DNA of 64,000 nt from Spirochaetales bacterium. GTDB lineage: Bacteria; Spirochaetota; Spirochaetia; JABEVK01. How positions within the stretch are numbered: the stretch's first letter is position 1; each line of letters begins with the position of its first letter. The stretch spans positions 1 through 64,000 of the forward strand of contig CANJXC010000014.1 in NCBI GenBank assembly GCA_947478845.1, written 5' to 3'. Below the pieces are notes generated by a model. That model was not told where the DNA came from. It ran no database searches and worked only from the letters and a program-made list of their open reading frames with translations. Position numbers and translations under genes: made by a program. Below, piece by piece: positions 52,403-60,414 of the stretch.

Positions 52403-53188
52403 CTAGCAGGCTGAACTCGCTGGAATCGGCACCTGGGAAACCTTGACCAGTTTTTCCAGTTGTTCCAATTCCTGAAGGTCAACCTCGGAATCCGTGAGGA
52501 CCAAATCCACCTCCTTCCACGGGCAGAATTGGATTATGGCTTCTTTGTCGAACTTGCTGCTGTCGCAAACCACGATGGCCCGCTTGCTGCTTCTGAGCAT
52601 GGCCTGTTTCACCGCCGCCTCTTCTACAGAGGAGGTGCAAGGTCCGTTACGGGAGAGGAACCCGTCGGTGCCGAGAAACGCTACATCGGCTTTGATCATC
52701 TCAAACGCCCGAGTAGACCAAAGGCCAACGAGGGCGAGGCTGCTGCCGCGAACCTCACCGCCCACAAGGAGAATTTTGTTCTGCGAAGAGGCGAGCACCT
52801 GAGAAATGCTCACCGAGTTGGTGATGATGGTGTAGCCTGAGCGTACCGCAAGGAGCTTGGCAATGGCCAGCGTGGTGCTTCCGGCGTCGAGAATGATTAC
52901 GCTCCCCTCTGCGACCAGCGACACAGCGGCCTGGGCGAGGAGGCCTTTTGCGGTAACGTTTTCGGATTCGCGGGCTGCCAAAGAGCGTTCCACCAAATCG
53001 CTGGAGGCAATGGCCCCGCCATGGCTTTTGTGAACCAAACCCTCGCGCTCTAAATGCAAAAGATCCTTACGGATGGTTTCGGTGGAAACGTGAAACATCT
53101 GGGCAACCTCGGCCACCTTCGCGCTGCCTTCGGTCACGATCATCTGCATAAGTTTATTGCGGCGAAGCGCCGTGAACGAAGGAGCCAT
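52403..53188 (-). CDS. DeoR family transcriptional regulator
   Basis: 261 residues from the ATG at 53188 (AAAGG seven bases upstream; another ATG directly precedes it). The winged helix-turn-helix VAEVAQMFHVSTETIRKDLLHLE is followed by a DeoR sensor domain with ILDAGSTTLAIAKLL and FLGTDGF. It is the last gene of the pfkB-HPS-PHI-dehydrogenase-mtlD operon, 49 bases after mtlD, and is the natural regulator of the two 15-bp operators at 57,624-57,712. Confidence 0.92.
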   Translation of the reverse strand: MAPSFTALRRNKLMQMIVTEGSAKVAEVAQMFHVSTETIRKDLLHLEREGLVHKSHGGAIASSDLVERSLAARESENVTAKGLLAQAAVSLVAEGSVIILDAGSTTLAIAKLLAVRSGYTIITNSVSISQVLASSQNKILLVGGEVRGSSLALVGLWSTRAFEMIKADVAFLGTDGFLSRNGPCTSSVEEAAVKQAMLRSSKRAIVVCDSSKFDKEAIIQFCPWKEVDLVLTDSEVDLQELEQLEKLVKVSQVPIPASSAC

Positions 53189-53237
53189 CATTCCACCTTT
53201 CCTACAAACCACATCGCTCGAACTAAAAGCGAAGGTC

Positions 53238-54371
53238 TCAAACTGCTGCTTTGATCATCCTAAACAGTTGATCCTGTCTGTGCAGCCCCAGCACAATTTC
53301 AAGCACGGCGTCGAGTCCTTGGTCTTGGAGCATCTGCCTCAGTTGCACCGCTTGCGGTTCCTCGGGAGAGTTGTAGTCGAGCGCAGCACGGATTCCTACC
53401 AGAATAGCATCGGGACTGATTCCGTGCTTGAGGGCCGTGAGGGCAGGAGCGACGAAGCGCTCGTCGTGGCCGAGCTTACGCAGGGGCTCGCGGCAGATGC
53501 GAGTGCAAGGGTCGTGCATTCGGCTGTCTGAGAAGCGACGGAGCATGACGGTGATGTATTGGTAAAACTCCACTTCCGGTAGGCCGTATTCGCGGCTCCA
53601 GCCCTGCCCGCACTCGGCCAGCGCCCTGAACACCACAGAGAAAATCGCATCGTCGAAGGCTGCTTGAAAGATGTACTGATAGCCTTTTTGATAGCCAAGG
53701 TACCCTAGCATCGCGTGCCCGGTCAGAGAGAACATTTTCCTCTTGATGTAGGCCTCGGGCTTGTCGGTGAGCTCGAGCCCTTGAATCGGCAGCAGGGTGC
53801 CCTTCACAGCCGCCTTGTCGATGACCCATTCCACGTACTGTTCAACCTTGACCGTCAGGGGATTGCTGTCGTGGATGGGCATCACCATGCGCGACACTTC
53901 GGCGTCGGGGAAGCCGACGAACTCCGCGCAGTGGGCGAGCTCCGCTTGGCTCAGCTGAGCAAATACGGCCCTCTTCAGCAGGCTCGAGCCCTTATCGATG
54001 TTTTCGCAGGCAATCACGTTGAGCGGTCGTGTGACGCCCAACTCCATCCTCCGCCGAATCGCCTTAACTATCGTGGGAGCCGTTTTGGTGAGGATGCTTG
54101 GTCCAACCGCCGTGGTTACCAACTCTGCTTCTGCCAAAGCCTCGGGCAATTTGTCGTCGGTGGGCAAAAAGGCCCGGATGCCGGTAATTTCCACTCGGTG
54201 CTCTTCGGCACCCATGACGATCACCGGGTAGGCGCCGAGATGATTGATGCTATCGACGAGGGATGGGGAAACCTCGACAAAGGTGATTTGGTAGCCGGCG
54301 CTGAAGAGAACCTGCCCTATGAACCCGCGGCCGATCTGCCCGGCGCCAATCATGATCGCTTTTTGTGGCAT
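53238..54371 (-). CDS. Mannitol-1-phosphate 5-dehydrogenase family protein
   Basis: 377 residues, MtlD length. Cofactor motif AIMIGAGQIGRGFIGQVL at the start and the family substrate region HDSNPLTVKVEQYVEW. In the catalytic helix, where MtlD reads K-x4-N-x2-H (as in KLFTLNTGH), this protein has KMFSLTGH: one residue, the conserved Asn, is missing. The catalytic Lys and His remain. GGGGAA precedes the ATG. MtlD oxidises mannitol 1-phosphate to fructose 6-phosphate; the change suggests a different hexitol phosphate or polyol. It is 11 bases after the Zn-dehydrogenase gene. Confidence 0.8.
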   Translation of the reverse strand: MPQKAIMIGAGQIGRGFIGQVLFSAGYQITFVEVSPSLVDSINHLGAYPVIVMGAEEHRVEITGIRAFLPTDDKLPEALAEAELVTTAVGPSILTKTAPTIVKAIRRRMELGVTRPLNVIACENIDKGSSLLKRAVFAQLSQAELAHCAEFVGFPDAEVSRMVMPIHDSNPLTVKVEQYVEWVIDKAAVKGTLLPIQGLELTDKPEAYIKRKMFSLTGHAMLGYLGYQKGYQYIFQAAFDDAIFSVVFRALAECGQGWSREYGLPEVEFYQYITVMLRRFSDSRMHDPCTRICREPLRKLGHDERFVAPALTALKHGISPDAILVGIRAALDYNSPEEPQAVQLRQMLQDQGLDAVLEIVLGLHRQDQLFRMIKAAV

Positions 54372-54382
54372 AGATTCCCCGC

Positions 54383-55432
54383 TCAGGCCTTCAGGCTGTT
54401 CGAAATGTAGACTTTCAGAGCCTTACCGCTCTTGGCCAACTGAAGGCCTTGCTCAAACTGCTGCAGAGGCAACCGATGGGTAACCATCTGATCTGTGCGC
54501 ATCGCCCGCGTGGCCAGCAAATCGAGGGCTTTTTGAAGCTGGCGAGCGGTGGACGAGGAGGCGCCATAAACGGAAACCTCCTTGTAGTGAATGATGCGGC
54601 TATCAAGGGTGATGCCCGAAGCACCCACAGGTAGGCTGGAGAACAAACTGAGCCGGCCACGGGTGGCGAGGGTTTCCAAAGTTTGTTCCATAGCTTCTTT
54701 AACCGGCGCCGTGACGATGGCGACGTTGACGCCCTTTCCGCCGGTGAGGCGCTTTACTTCAGCCACGAGGTCGTTTTTGCTGGTGTCAATGTAGTCGGAA
54801 TATTCAAACCTCCGGGCCATTGCCATTCGGGTTTCCGATCGCTGGGCCAGAAGAATTCGCCCGGCGCCACTCATACGAGCCAGTTCGGCCTGAAGGATGC
54901 CGATGGGGCCGGCACCGACGATGAGAACCGATTCACCAGGGACGATTTTCAACAACTCCTGGCCGTTGATGCAACAGGCCAGGGGTTCGGCCAGGCAGGC
55001 CACTTCGTCCGACAAGGAGTCGGGCACTTTGACCAGATTGCCCAAGGCCATAGCCTTGGCCGGGATGGCCACGAACTCGGCAAAGGTGCCGGGGTAACCC
55101 CAACTGATGGCCTCGATGGTCTGGCAGAGGTTGAACAAACCTTGCTGGCAAAGCTCGCATTTGCCACAAGGCAGTGAAGTCTGCACCGTGACCCGGTCGC
55201 CTACCTTCAGGTCGCTGGTACTATCCTTGAGTTCCACGATCCGACCACAGGACTCGTGACCAATGATTTGTGGTGGTGTGATGCGGGGGTGACCACCTTT
55301 ATAGATTTTGACGTCGGTACCGCAGATGAGGCTTCCGTCGAGTTGGACAAGGGCACCACCGGGGGGACAACCCGGCCTTTCAGTTTCGAGGATGCGGATA
55401 TCTCCGGGGCCATAAAACCAGGCTGCTTTCAT
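54383..55432 (-). CDS. Zinc-dependent polyol/alcohol dehydrogenase (MDR family)
   Basis: 349 residues. Catalytic zinc site CGTDVKIYKGGH and GHESCGRI, the structural-zinc loop CGKCELCQQGLFNLC (four cysteines) and the Rossmann motif VGAGPIGILQAEL. It belongs with sorbitol/threonine dehydrogenases and would oxidise a secondary hydroxyl of a polyol with NAD(P). It follows the PHI gene by four bases, within the operon. A formaldehyde-oxidising role, given HPS next door, is less likely since the protein is not of the glutathione-dependent type. Confidence 0.88.
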   Translation of the reverse strand: MKAAWFYGPGDIRILETERPGCPPGGALVQLDGSLICGTDVKIYKGGHPRITPPQIIGHESCGRIVELKDSTSDLKVGDRVTVQTSLPCGKCELCQQGLFNLCQTIEAISWGYPGTFAEFVAIPAKAMALGNLVKVPDSLSDEVACLAEPLACCINGQELLKIVPGESVLIVGAGPIGILQAELARMSGAGRILLAQRSETRMAMARRFEYSDYIDTSKNDLVAEVKRLTGGKGVNVAIVTAPVKEAMEQTLETLATRGRLSLFSSLPVGASGITLDSRIIHYKEVSVYGASSSTARQLQKALDLLATRAMRTDQMVTHRLPLQQFEQGLQLAKSGKALKVYISNSLKA

Positions 55433-55436
55433 GTGA

Positions 55437-55997
55437 TTACTCCAGGTTAGCGTGTCGAGTGAACATGGTTTTGGAATCGTTTCCTTGAGCTTCCATCAGG
55501 CGGATAATGACGGCGTCTAAGAACAGCAAAAGACTTTGTTCGAACAGCGAGCCCATGGGTTGAATGGAGCTGAAGGCACTGGCAAGGCTGTTCTTGGGGG
55601 TCGGTGCTGAGATTTTGACCACGATATCGGCCATACCACCTATCGAGGATTCTCGGACGGCAGTCACCAAAGCGAGCTCAGCTTCCAGCTTTTTGGCCTT
55701 GTTGGCCATCGAGACCAAGCTGCTGGTCTCTCCGGAACCCGAGCCGATGACGAGCAGATCGCCCTTAGCCAAATTAGGGGCAATCGTTTCGCCAACAACA
55801 TAGGCCTCGAACCCCATGTGCATCAGACGCATGGCAAACGCCCGGACCATGAAGCCGGATCGGCCGGCCCCGGCTACCATAATTTTTTTTGCCCGCAGGA
55901 TGCTTGCAACCAGTTGGTCGCACTCCGCCTCGGAGATGGCACCGAGGGTTGTTGCCAATTCCTTGGCTATCGCCTGGCCTATTTCGTTGAAGTTCAT
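55437..55997 (-). CDS. hxlB: 6-Phospho-3-hexuloisomerase (SIS domain)
   Basis: 186 residues, exact family size. SIS domain with KIMVAGAGRSGFMVRAFAMRL and the phosphosugar loop VIGSGSGETSSLV. It isomerises D-arabino-3-hexulose 6-phosphate and fructose 6-phosphate. Its ATG overlaps the HPS stop (ATGA, 55994-55997), so the two enzymes are made in step, as in ribulose monophosphate pathways. The direction in this organism depends on the neighbours discussed under the operon. Confidence 0.92.
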   Translation of the reverse strand: MNFNEIGQAIAKELATTLGAISEAECDQLVASILRAKKIMVAGAGRSGFMVRAFAMRLMHMGFEAYVVGETIAPNLAKGDLLVIGSGSGETSSLVSMANKAKKLEAELALVTAVRESSIGGMADIVVKISAPTPKNSLASAFSSIQPMGSLFEQSLLLFLDAVIIRLMEAQGNDSKTMFTRHANLE

Positions 55998-56638
55998 TTT
56001 CTGCCTCCGGCATTCACTAAAACAGCTTTCAAGTCCTGGGCCGCTTTTCGGTGATCGAAAGCCCCCGAAATGGCTCCCCCGACGATGACAATATCGGGAC
56101 GAGCCTCGACAAGGGCACCGATGGTGGATAATTTGATGCCCCCAGCTACCGCAATTTTTGAGCTTTTGACCACCTTTTTGACCCGCAGCAGCTCATCGAG
56201 GGGGCTCTTTCCGGTGCCCTGAAGATCAAAGGCGGTGTGGACGCAGATGTAGTTAACACCAAGCTTGTCGACTTGTTCGGCACGGCGCTCGAGGTCGGCG
56301 ACGCCGATCATATCGACGAGAATTTCTTGACCGGCCTGTTTTGCCGCCGTGACAGCAGAAAGGATAGTCGCGTCATCGGCAACGCCGAGAACACTCACAA
56401 TGTTGGCTCCGGCCTCGAGCGCGGTTCGGGTTTCGTGCTCGCCAGCGTCCATAATCTTGAGGTCGGCCATGATTTTCAGCTGGGGGTAGGCGGCGCGCAC
56501 TTCCCGCACGGCCCTCACCCCGTCCTGCACGATAAAGGGCGTGCCGATCTCCACAAGATCAATGACATCGGCAACCTCCTTGAGGATCTTCTTCGCCCCT
56601 TCCATGGTAATAAAATCTAAGGCCATCAGCAGTTGCAT
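55994..56638 (-). CDS. hxlA: 3-Hexulose-6-phosphate synthase
   Basis: 214 residues from the ATG at 56638 (AGGAGG six bases upstream). An OMP-decarboxylase-superfamily barrel with the DxKxxD site ADLKIMDAGEHET (Asp59, Lys61, Asp64), VSVLGVADDATI and VHTAFDLQ, which fit HPS better than 3-keto-L-gulonate-6-phosphate decarboxylase. It condenses formaldehyde with ribulose 5-phosphate, or in reverse releases both from 3-hexulose 6-phosphate. In organisms without an oxidative pentose phosphate branch the reverse reaction supplies pentose. Confidence 0.9.
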   Translation of the reverse strand: MQLLMALDFITMEGAKKILKEVADVIDLVEIGTPFIVQDGVRAVREVRAAYPQLKIMADLKIMDAGEHETRTALEAGANIVSVLGVADDATILSAVTAAKQAGQEILVDMIGVADLERRAEQVDKLGVNYICVHTAFDLQGTGKSPLDELLRVKKVVKSSKIAVAGGIKLSTIGALVEARPDIVIVGGAISGAFDHRKAAQDLKAVLVNAGGRK

Positions 56639-56666
56639 CACTTCCTCCTAGCATCTTCGGGCAACC

Positions 56667-57608
56667 TCAGCCAACCGGCCGGGCTACCCCAGCGAGCTGC
56701 GAGACCTCCGCAAAACTCTTGATTCCATCGGTTGGGCCAAAGGCCGTGGTGGCCAGGGCCCCAACGACGTTGGCAAACTTCGCGGTTTCTTCCAGCGAAA
56801 ACCCGTGGATCCAAGCGGCAATGAAGCCGGCCACGTAGGCATCGCCAGCCCCGTTGGTGTCGAGGGTCTGCACGGGAAAGCAGGGCACGACAATCGACTT
56901 GCCGGCCGTGTAGACCTGGCTGCCTTTGCTGCCCATTTTGAGGCCGACAACCTTGATGCCAGCGTTGAGAAGGTCCTGGGCAATGGCAGCGGGGTCCGAT
57001 TTGCCGGTCAGTTGCTCCGCCTCCACGAGGCTCGGGAGGAAGAGGTCGGTGTAAGGGAAGCAAGCTTCTATGGCTTTTCGCCAGCGCCCGGTAGCGTCCC
57101 AGGCCGTATCTAGGCAGGTGGTGATGCCATGTTGCTGCGCCCATCGGAAAAGTTCGGCGGTTGGGGTGCCATCGATGCCGGGCAAGAGCAAGGCTCCCCC
57201 CAGATGAATCAGCTTGCAAGAAGCCAGCACGCTTCGATCGAGGTCGAGCGGGCCGAAGGTGCTGTTGGCGCCTAGGCTGGTGATGAAACTCCGCTCACCC
57301 TCCTCGCTGTTGAGCACCATGCTGCAGCCGGTTCCCAGAACTGGGTCACGGCGGACGCAACCGGTATCAACCCCGCGGCGACTGACCGACCCAACGACGT
57401 AATCTCCGAGCTCATCGTTACCAACCTTGGCCATCAGCGAGGCCTGCACCCCCAGTTTGGCCAGAACCATCGCGGGGTTGGCGGCGCATCCCCCCGTGCT
57501 GAGCTGCATCCGGGGAGTCAGGACAAGTTTTCCTTTTTCGGGGTAGTGCGAAAGTGGCCCCGCGGTCAGGTCGGCGACGAGTATTCCCAAACAAGCGACC
57601 TGATGCAC
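56667..57608 (-). CDS. PfkB family sugar kinase
   Basis: 313 residues from the GTG at 57608, preceded by AGAGGTG; the longer frame to 57638 runs through the operator and leader. PfkB signatures: an N-terminal GGCAANPAMVLAKLG and the C-terminal catalytic loop DTNGAGDAYVAGF with the base Asp. It phosphorylates a sugar, ketose or sugar acid with ATP. As first gene of the operon with PHI and HPS it may phosphorylate a 3-hexulose or another ketohexose at C6. No close match to ribokinase, KdgK or fructokinase can be claimed. Confidence 0.88.
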   Translation of the reverse strand: MHQVACLGILVADLTAGPLSHYPEKGKLVLTPRMQLSTGGCAANPAMVLAKLGVQASLMAKVGNDELGDYVVGSVSRRGVDTGCVRRDPVLGTGCSMVLNSEEGERSFITSLGANSTFGPLDLDRSVLASCKLIHLGGALLLPGIDGTPTAELFRWAQQHGITTCLDTAWDATGRWRKAIEACFPYTDLFLPSLVEAEQLTGKSDPAAIAQDLLNAGIKVVGLKMGSKGSQVYTAGKSIVVPCFPVQTLDTNGAGDAYVAGFIAAWIHGFSLEETAKFANVVGALATTAFGPTDGIKSFAEVSQLAGVARPVG

Positions 57609-57623
57609 GGCACACCTCTTAAA

Positions 57624-57638
57624 ACCAAGATATCGCAA
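57624..57638. promoter_or_regulatory. Proximal operator of the pfkB-HPS-PHI operon
   Basis: ACCAAGATATCGCAA, on the minus strand TTGCGATATCTTGGT, overlaps the expected transcription start of the pfkB promoter. It is an inverted copy, with one mismatch, of the site at 57698-57712. Such paired sites about seven helical turns apart suit repression by DNA looping, probably by the DeoR protein at 52403. Confidence 0.65.
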
Positions 57639-57666
57639 GTCTATGGTTGGTTTTTAATGCTGTCAA
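57638..57666 (-). promoter_or_regulatory. Sigma70 promoter of the pfkB-HPS-PHI operon
   Basis: On the minus strand TTGACA (57666-57661), a 17-base spacer and TAGACT (57643-57638) make a strong promoter. The start would fall near 57631, inside the proximal operator, and 23 bases before the GTG of pfkB. Confidence 0.75.
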
Positions 57667-57697
57667 GGTGCATAATTTGGAATATTTGCCATTTTCG

Positions 57698-57712
57698 TTG
57701 TGATATCTTGGT
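57698..57712. promoter_or_regulatory. Distal operator of the pfkB-HPS-PHI operon
   Basis: TTGTGATATCTTGGT, the inverted partner of 57624-57638 (14 of 15 bases), lies about 70 bases upstream of the start of transcription. Confidence 0.6.
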
Positions 57713-57830
57713 AATCTAGCTGAGAGCAGTGCAACAAACTTAGCGAGTTCTCTTTGGCAGTCAGGAGCGAGAGCATGGTTGTAAACGCCCAGTTTGCCGC
57801 CATCGAAACTAAGCCGAGTGCGTAAACAGG

Positions 57831-57920
57831 CGCTGTTCGACAACGGAGTTTCAACGCCACCCGGGCGCCTGCCTTCTATCGATGATCACAAGTGCCGAAC
57901 GAAGCCGTTGGCTGAAAAAC
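57831..57920 (+). pseudogene. Relic of a PemK/MazF-family toxin gene (C-terminal part)
   Basis: Read from 57846 on the plus strand this stretch gives EFQRHPGAC-LLSMITSAERSRW, which lines up without gaps with DFQRQSGAC-ILAMVTSAERSRW in the toxin gene at 63823, with the DNA also alike around GAACGAAGCCGTTGG. No start codon, antitoxin or N-terminal half is found upstream. It lies in the 314-base stretch without an intact gene between pfkB and vapC, and shows that a fifth toxin locus once stood here. Confidence 0.65.
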
Positions 57921-57922
57921 CT

Positions 57923-58321
57923 TCATGAGAGGACCACAATACCTTCGCTTTCAGCGACTTCCTTGAGTCTCTTGTCTTTGGTCACCAATGTTGCCATGTT
58001 CCGCCTAGCGGCCACCAAGTAGAACATGTCATAGGTTGTGTGGCTGTTCTTTGCACCCTCAAAAAACGCTTCTCTCCAGAGATCACGGCAACTCAAAGTG
58101 ACGTCAACTAGTGAAATGCAAAACTCAATAGCCCCGAGACACTTTTCCTCGGTGAAACTAGAAAACTTCCTGTATTTCCATAACACGTTCGTCACTTCTG
58201 AAATGAAGATATCCGGCGCAATTACTACGTCGGCGGTTTCAAGAAGCGTCCGAATCTGAACGGCAGAAGGTCCACCAATCGCAACCTCGACGGCTGCGCT
58301 CGTGTCCAGGACGACTGTCAT
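57923..58321 (-). CDS. vapC: VapC-like PIN-domain ribonuclease toxin
   Basis: 132 residues, typical VapC length. The acidic PIN residues are visible: Asp6 (VLDTSA), Glu42 (SEVTN), Asp98 (TYDMFY) and Asp116 (TKDKR). VapC toxins cleave tRNA or rRNA when not bound by the antitoxin. Its ATG overlaps the antitoxin stop (ATGA). Base composition is lower in GC than the sugar operons next to it, in keeping with an acquired module. Confidence 0.9.
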   Translation of the reverse strand: MTVVLDTSAAVEVAIGGPSAVQIRTLLETADVVIAPDIFISEVTNVLWKYRKFSSFTEEKCLGAIEFCISLVDVTLSCRDLWREAFFEGAKNSHTTYDMFYLVAARRNMATLVTKDKRLKEVAESEGIVVLS

Positions 58322-58563
58322 CGGCTGTCTCGATCTTCCCGAACGAGGAACTCTGGAGTCGGGAGGATCTGGGCCTCGACTCCAAATCCCTCAAACGTGG
58401 AGATCAGGTGTTTTCTTCTATTCTTGTTCTCGAGTCTCTTCTCGATTCCCTCTTTCAGGAGGACAATTGTCTGTTGAGCCAAACTGCGATGTTCTTTCTC
58501 GGCAAGGAAGTTTAATTGGTTATAGACCTCAGACGGAAGATCCCTCACTTGTAAAGTAGGCAT
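58318..58563 (-). CDS. FitA/VapB-type ribbon-helix-helix antitoxin
   Basis: 81 residues from the ATG at 58563 (GAGGTG upstream); the longer frame to 58668 covers the promoter. The N-terminal ribbon-helix-helix reads MPTLQVRDLPSEVYNQL, the usual FitA-like antitoxin start, and the charged C-terminal tail (EFLVREDRDSR) would enter the toxin site. It neutralises the VapC encoded next and represses the operon. Confidence 0.85.
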   Translation of the reverse strand: MPTLQVRDLPSEVYNQLNFLAEKEHRSLAQQTIVLLKEGIEKRLENKNRRKHLISTFEGFGVEAQILPTPEFLVREDRDSR

Positions 58564-58573
58564 GTTCACCTCA

Positions 58574-58610
58574 TTGCATGCAATATACACCATATACGCA
58601 TGTGCTTCAA
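58574..58610 (-). promoter_or_regulatory. Promoter and palindromic operator of the vapBC locus
   Basis: On the minus strand TTGAAG (58610-58605), a 17-base spacer and TATATT (58587-58582) form a good promoter. The palindrome TTGCATGCAA (58574-58583) overlaps the end of the -10 and the start point, as expected for antitoxin autorepression. Confidence 0.6.
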
Positions 58611-58694
58611 GAACTTCTCCTACCGCGGCCGCAGGGTCCGTATCACGCCTACCTAACGTGCGTGACAATTGCCTAAGTTAAGGAGAACTCGATG

Positions 58695-59045
58695 TTAGGC
58701 GAACTTCTTCATTCCCAATACTATCCTCATTCCTTCATCGATCTCTCCGAAAGTCCGTCTGCCTGTCCTCGAAATCTTTTCAAGGAGTCGCCTTCGGTCA
58801 ATTGCGACAATCTGCGAAGTCACAAGCACTGAATCTTTGGAAAGACCACTTTCCTCGCTATCCAGGAATACATTACCTGGTGCTTCTGCAAGTTCCAGGT
58901 TAGTGGTGAAAGGAATGATCACAATCGTGCTTATTACACTGCGATTGAACTCATCCTCTTGAACGATGAGTACTGGTCGTTTGAAACCTGGCTCGCTCCC
59001 AAACGGAATACCAAGGTCTGCCCACCAGATTTCACCACGCATCAT
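58695..59045 (-). CDS. mazF: MazF/PemK-family endoribonuclease toxin
   Basis: 116 residues. The family fold start GEIWWADLG, the RPVLIVQ strand with the catalytic Arg, and VLVTSQIVAIDRRRL with the Ser/Thr region are present. MazF toxins cut mRNA or rRNA at short sequences. It overlaps the antitoxin gene by 14 bases. Either of the two first ATG codons (59045 or 59042) may be used. Confidence 0.9.
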   Translation of the reverse strand: MMRGEIWWADLGIPFGSEPGFKRPVLIVQEDEFNRSVISTIVIIPFTTNLELAEAPGNVFLDSEESGLSKDSVLVTSQIVAIDRRRLLEKISRTGRRTFGEIDEGMRIVLGMKKFA

Positions 59046-59280
59046 TTTTAGTTAAGTTCCTCATGGATTCGATCCCCGCATTCGCGACGTCTTGGAACTG
59101 ACTCACGTCGGTCTTGCTATAGACACGATTGAGTCTCTCGGCGATGTTTTCCCTTTTATGAAAGGCGATGAACTCTTCGAGAGCTTTCGCGAATAGCTGA
59201 CTTCTCGGTATACCTAGCGACTGAGCAGTCTTTTCAGCCTCTTCGTAGAGTTGGTCAGGCAAGGAAATCGCTGTTTTCAT
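59032..59280 (-). CDS. MazE-type ribbon-helix-helix antitoxin
   Basis: 82 residues from the ATG at 59280; the frame is open to 59433 but that part lies upstream of the promoter and inside the AraC gene end. MKTAISLPDQLYEEAEKTAQ is a classical ribbon-helix-helix antitoxin start, and the C-terminal half is acidic/polar. AAGG lies just before the ATG. Confidence 0.88.
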   Translation of the reverse strand: MKTAISLPDQLYEEAEKTAQSLGIPRSQLFAKALEEFIAFHKRENIAERLNRVYSKTDVSQFQDVANAGIESMRNLTKNDAW

Positions 59281-59287
59281 GTGCCTT

Positions 59288-59306
59288 AGTATAACACAGG
59301 TATAAC
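59288..59306 (-). promoter_or_regulatory. Promoter/operator of the mazEF locus
   Basis: On the minus strand an extended -10, TG-T-TATACT (TATACT at 59293-59288), is embedded in two direct repeats GTTATAC (59306-59300 and 59295-59289) spaced 11 bases, one helical turn. This fits binding of two ribbon-helix-helix antitoxin dimers. No good -35 is seen, as common with extended -10 promoters. Confidence 0.5.
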
Positions 59307-59371
59307 CAAAGATCCAGGGCATCCGTTTCCTGGTCAAGGGCGGACATCGTTGTACTCTTGCCGGAAGAGGT

Positions 59372-60313
59372 TTAACTTCCGCTGCTGGCTGACCCAACCT
59401 GTTCCTGGCAATCTTCTTGAAGCAAGAGCTCATCGAGCAGGACCGACAGTTTCGGCTTCGGTCGGCCCCACACCACGGCTCGTACCGGGATCACAGTTCC
59501 TATCAGTGGATTAAAGTTTGGAACAGGTATGGGTGGAGTACCCGTTTCAGCAATCCCCCTCCGAATCTGGGTCGGTGACAGCCCCGTTGATTGCTTGATG
59601 GAGTGTGAAAAGTGGTATTCATCCCGAAACGCCAGGTTGGCAGCGATCTGACCTACGGGCAGTTGGGTCTGCAACAGCAGATATCGGGCGGCTTCCACCT
59701 TGAGACTTCTATAATACCGGATGGGAGACATCCCCACTGCTTGGCGAAAAATTCTGCAGAAATACGAAGAATCGATACCCAGACGGCGGGCAAGGATGCT
59801 CAGATCCAGAGTTCCATGGAGGCTCGATTGCATCAATTCGAGGGCTTCGTTGACATACGTCTGGCCCACCGTCGGTAAAGGGGTTCGTCCTCCCGCCAAA
59901 TCGTAAAGCAGTCCGTAGAGGCGGTGTTCGGCAGAACGCTGGAAAAAGGGATTGGAGGAGGACGCCCTCTGGCGGATTTCCTCGAAGACTAATTGGAAGC
60001 CATTGCCAATGTTGACCACGTCAGAAGAGGCAAAGAGCTTGTCTACCAGTTCGTTCCACTCACGGTCGTCTGAACCGTTCTGAAAACGGACAAAGAAGAA
60101 GACGGTCGGCAATTCCCCCGAGCCGTGGGACCGGTGGCGTTGTACCGGTTTGGAGTAGAACAAACTTCCTGGATTCTGCTCGTATTCCTTTCCGTCGTTG
60201 TAAAACCGTCCTCTTCCGGCCAGAAAATAGTGGAACTCTCCTTCCGCCCCTTCTTGATGGTCATGCTCCCCAAAACCCTGAGAACTGACCAAACCCGATG
60301 CGACGATTTTCAC
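59372..60313 (-). CDS. AraC family transcriptional regulator
   Basis: 313 residues from a GTG at 60313. An N-terminal cupin-like sensor domain (about 1-140; HDHQEGAEGEFHYFLAGRGRF) is followed by two helix-turn-helices (about 175-265; LSILARRLGIDSSYFCRIFR and VGQIAANLAFRDEYHFSHSI). A tail of some 50 residues rich in proline follows the DNA-binding domain, longer than usual. It is divergent from the TIM-barrel/Gfo-Idh-MocA pair at 60415 and so probably controls it in response to a sugar. Confidence 0.92.
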   Translation of the reverse strand: MKIVASGLVSSQGFGEHDHQEGAEGEFHYFLAGRGRFYNDGKEYEQNPGSLFYSKPVQRHRSHGSGELPTVFFFVRFQNGSDDREWNELVDKLFASSDVVNIGNGFQLVFEEIRQRASSSNPFFQRSAEHRLYGLLYDLAGGRTPLPTVGQTYVNEALELMQSSLHGTLDLSILARRLGIDSSYFCRIFRQAVGMSPIRYYRSLKVEAARYLLLQTQLPVGQIAANLAFRDEYHFSHSIKQSTGLSPTQIRRGIAETGTPPIPVPNFNPLIGTVIPVRAVVWGRPKPKLSVLLDELLLQEDCQEQVGSASSGS

Positions 60314-60414
60314 CCGCTCAGGTTAGGTTGCCTCTTTTGAAATGTCAAGATTTCACAACCCGGGGACGAAAAGGAAAATGGCTGGCTTCCCGGTTTGGCA
60401 CTACAGTGATTTTC

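Noticed and set aside
60390-60414. TGGCAC-N5 sequence that resembles half of a sigma54 promoter
   Set aside because: The -12 part reads TGATT, not TTGC, so the element is incomplete.
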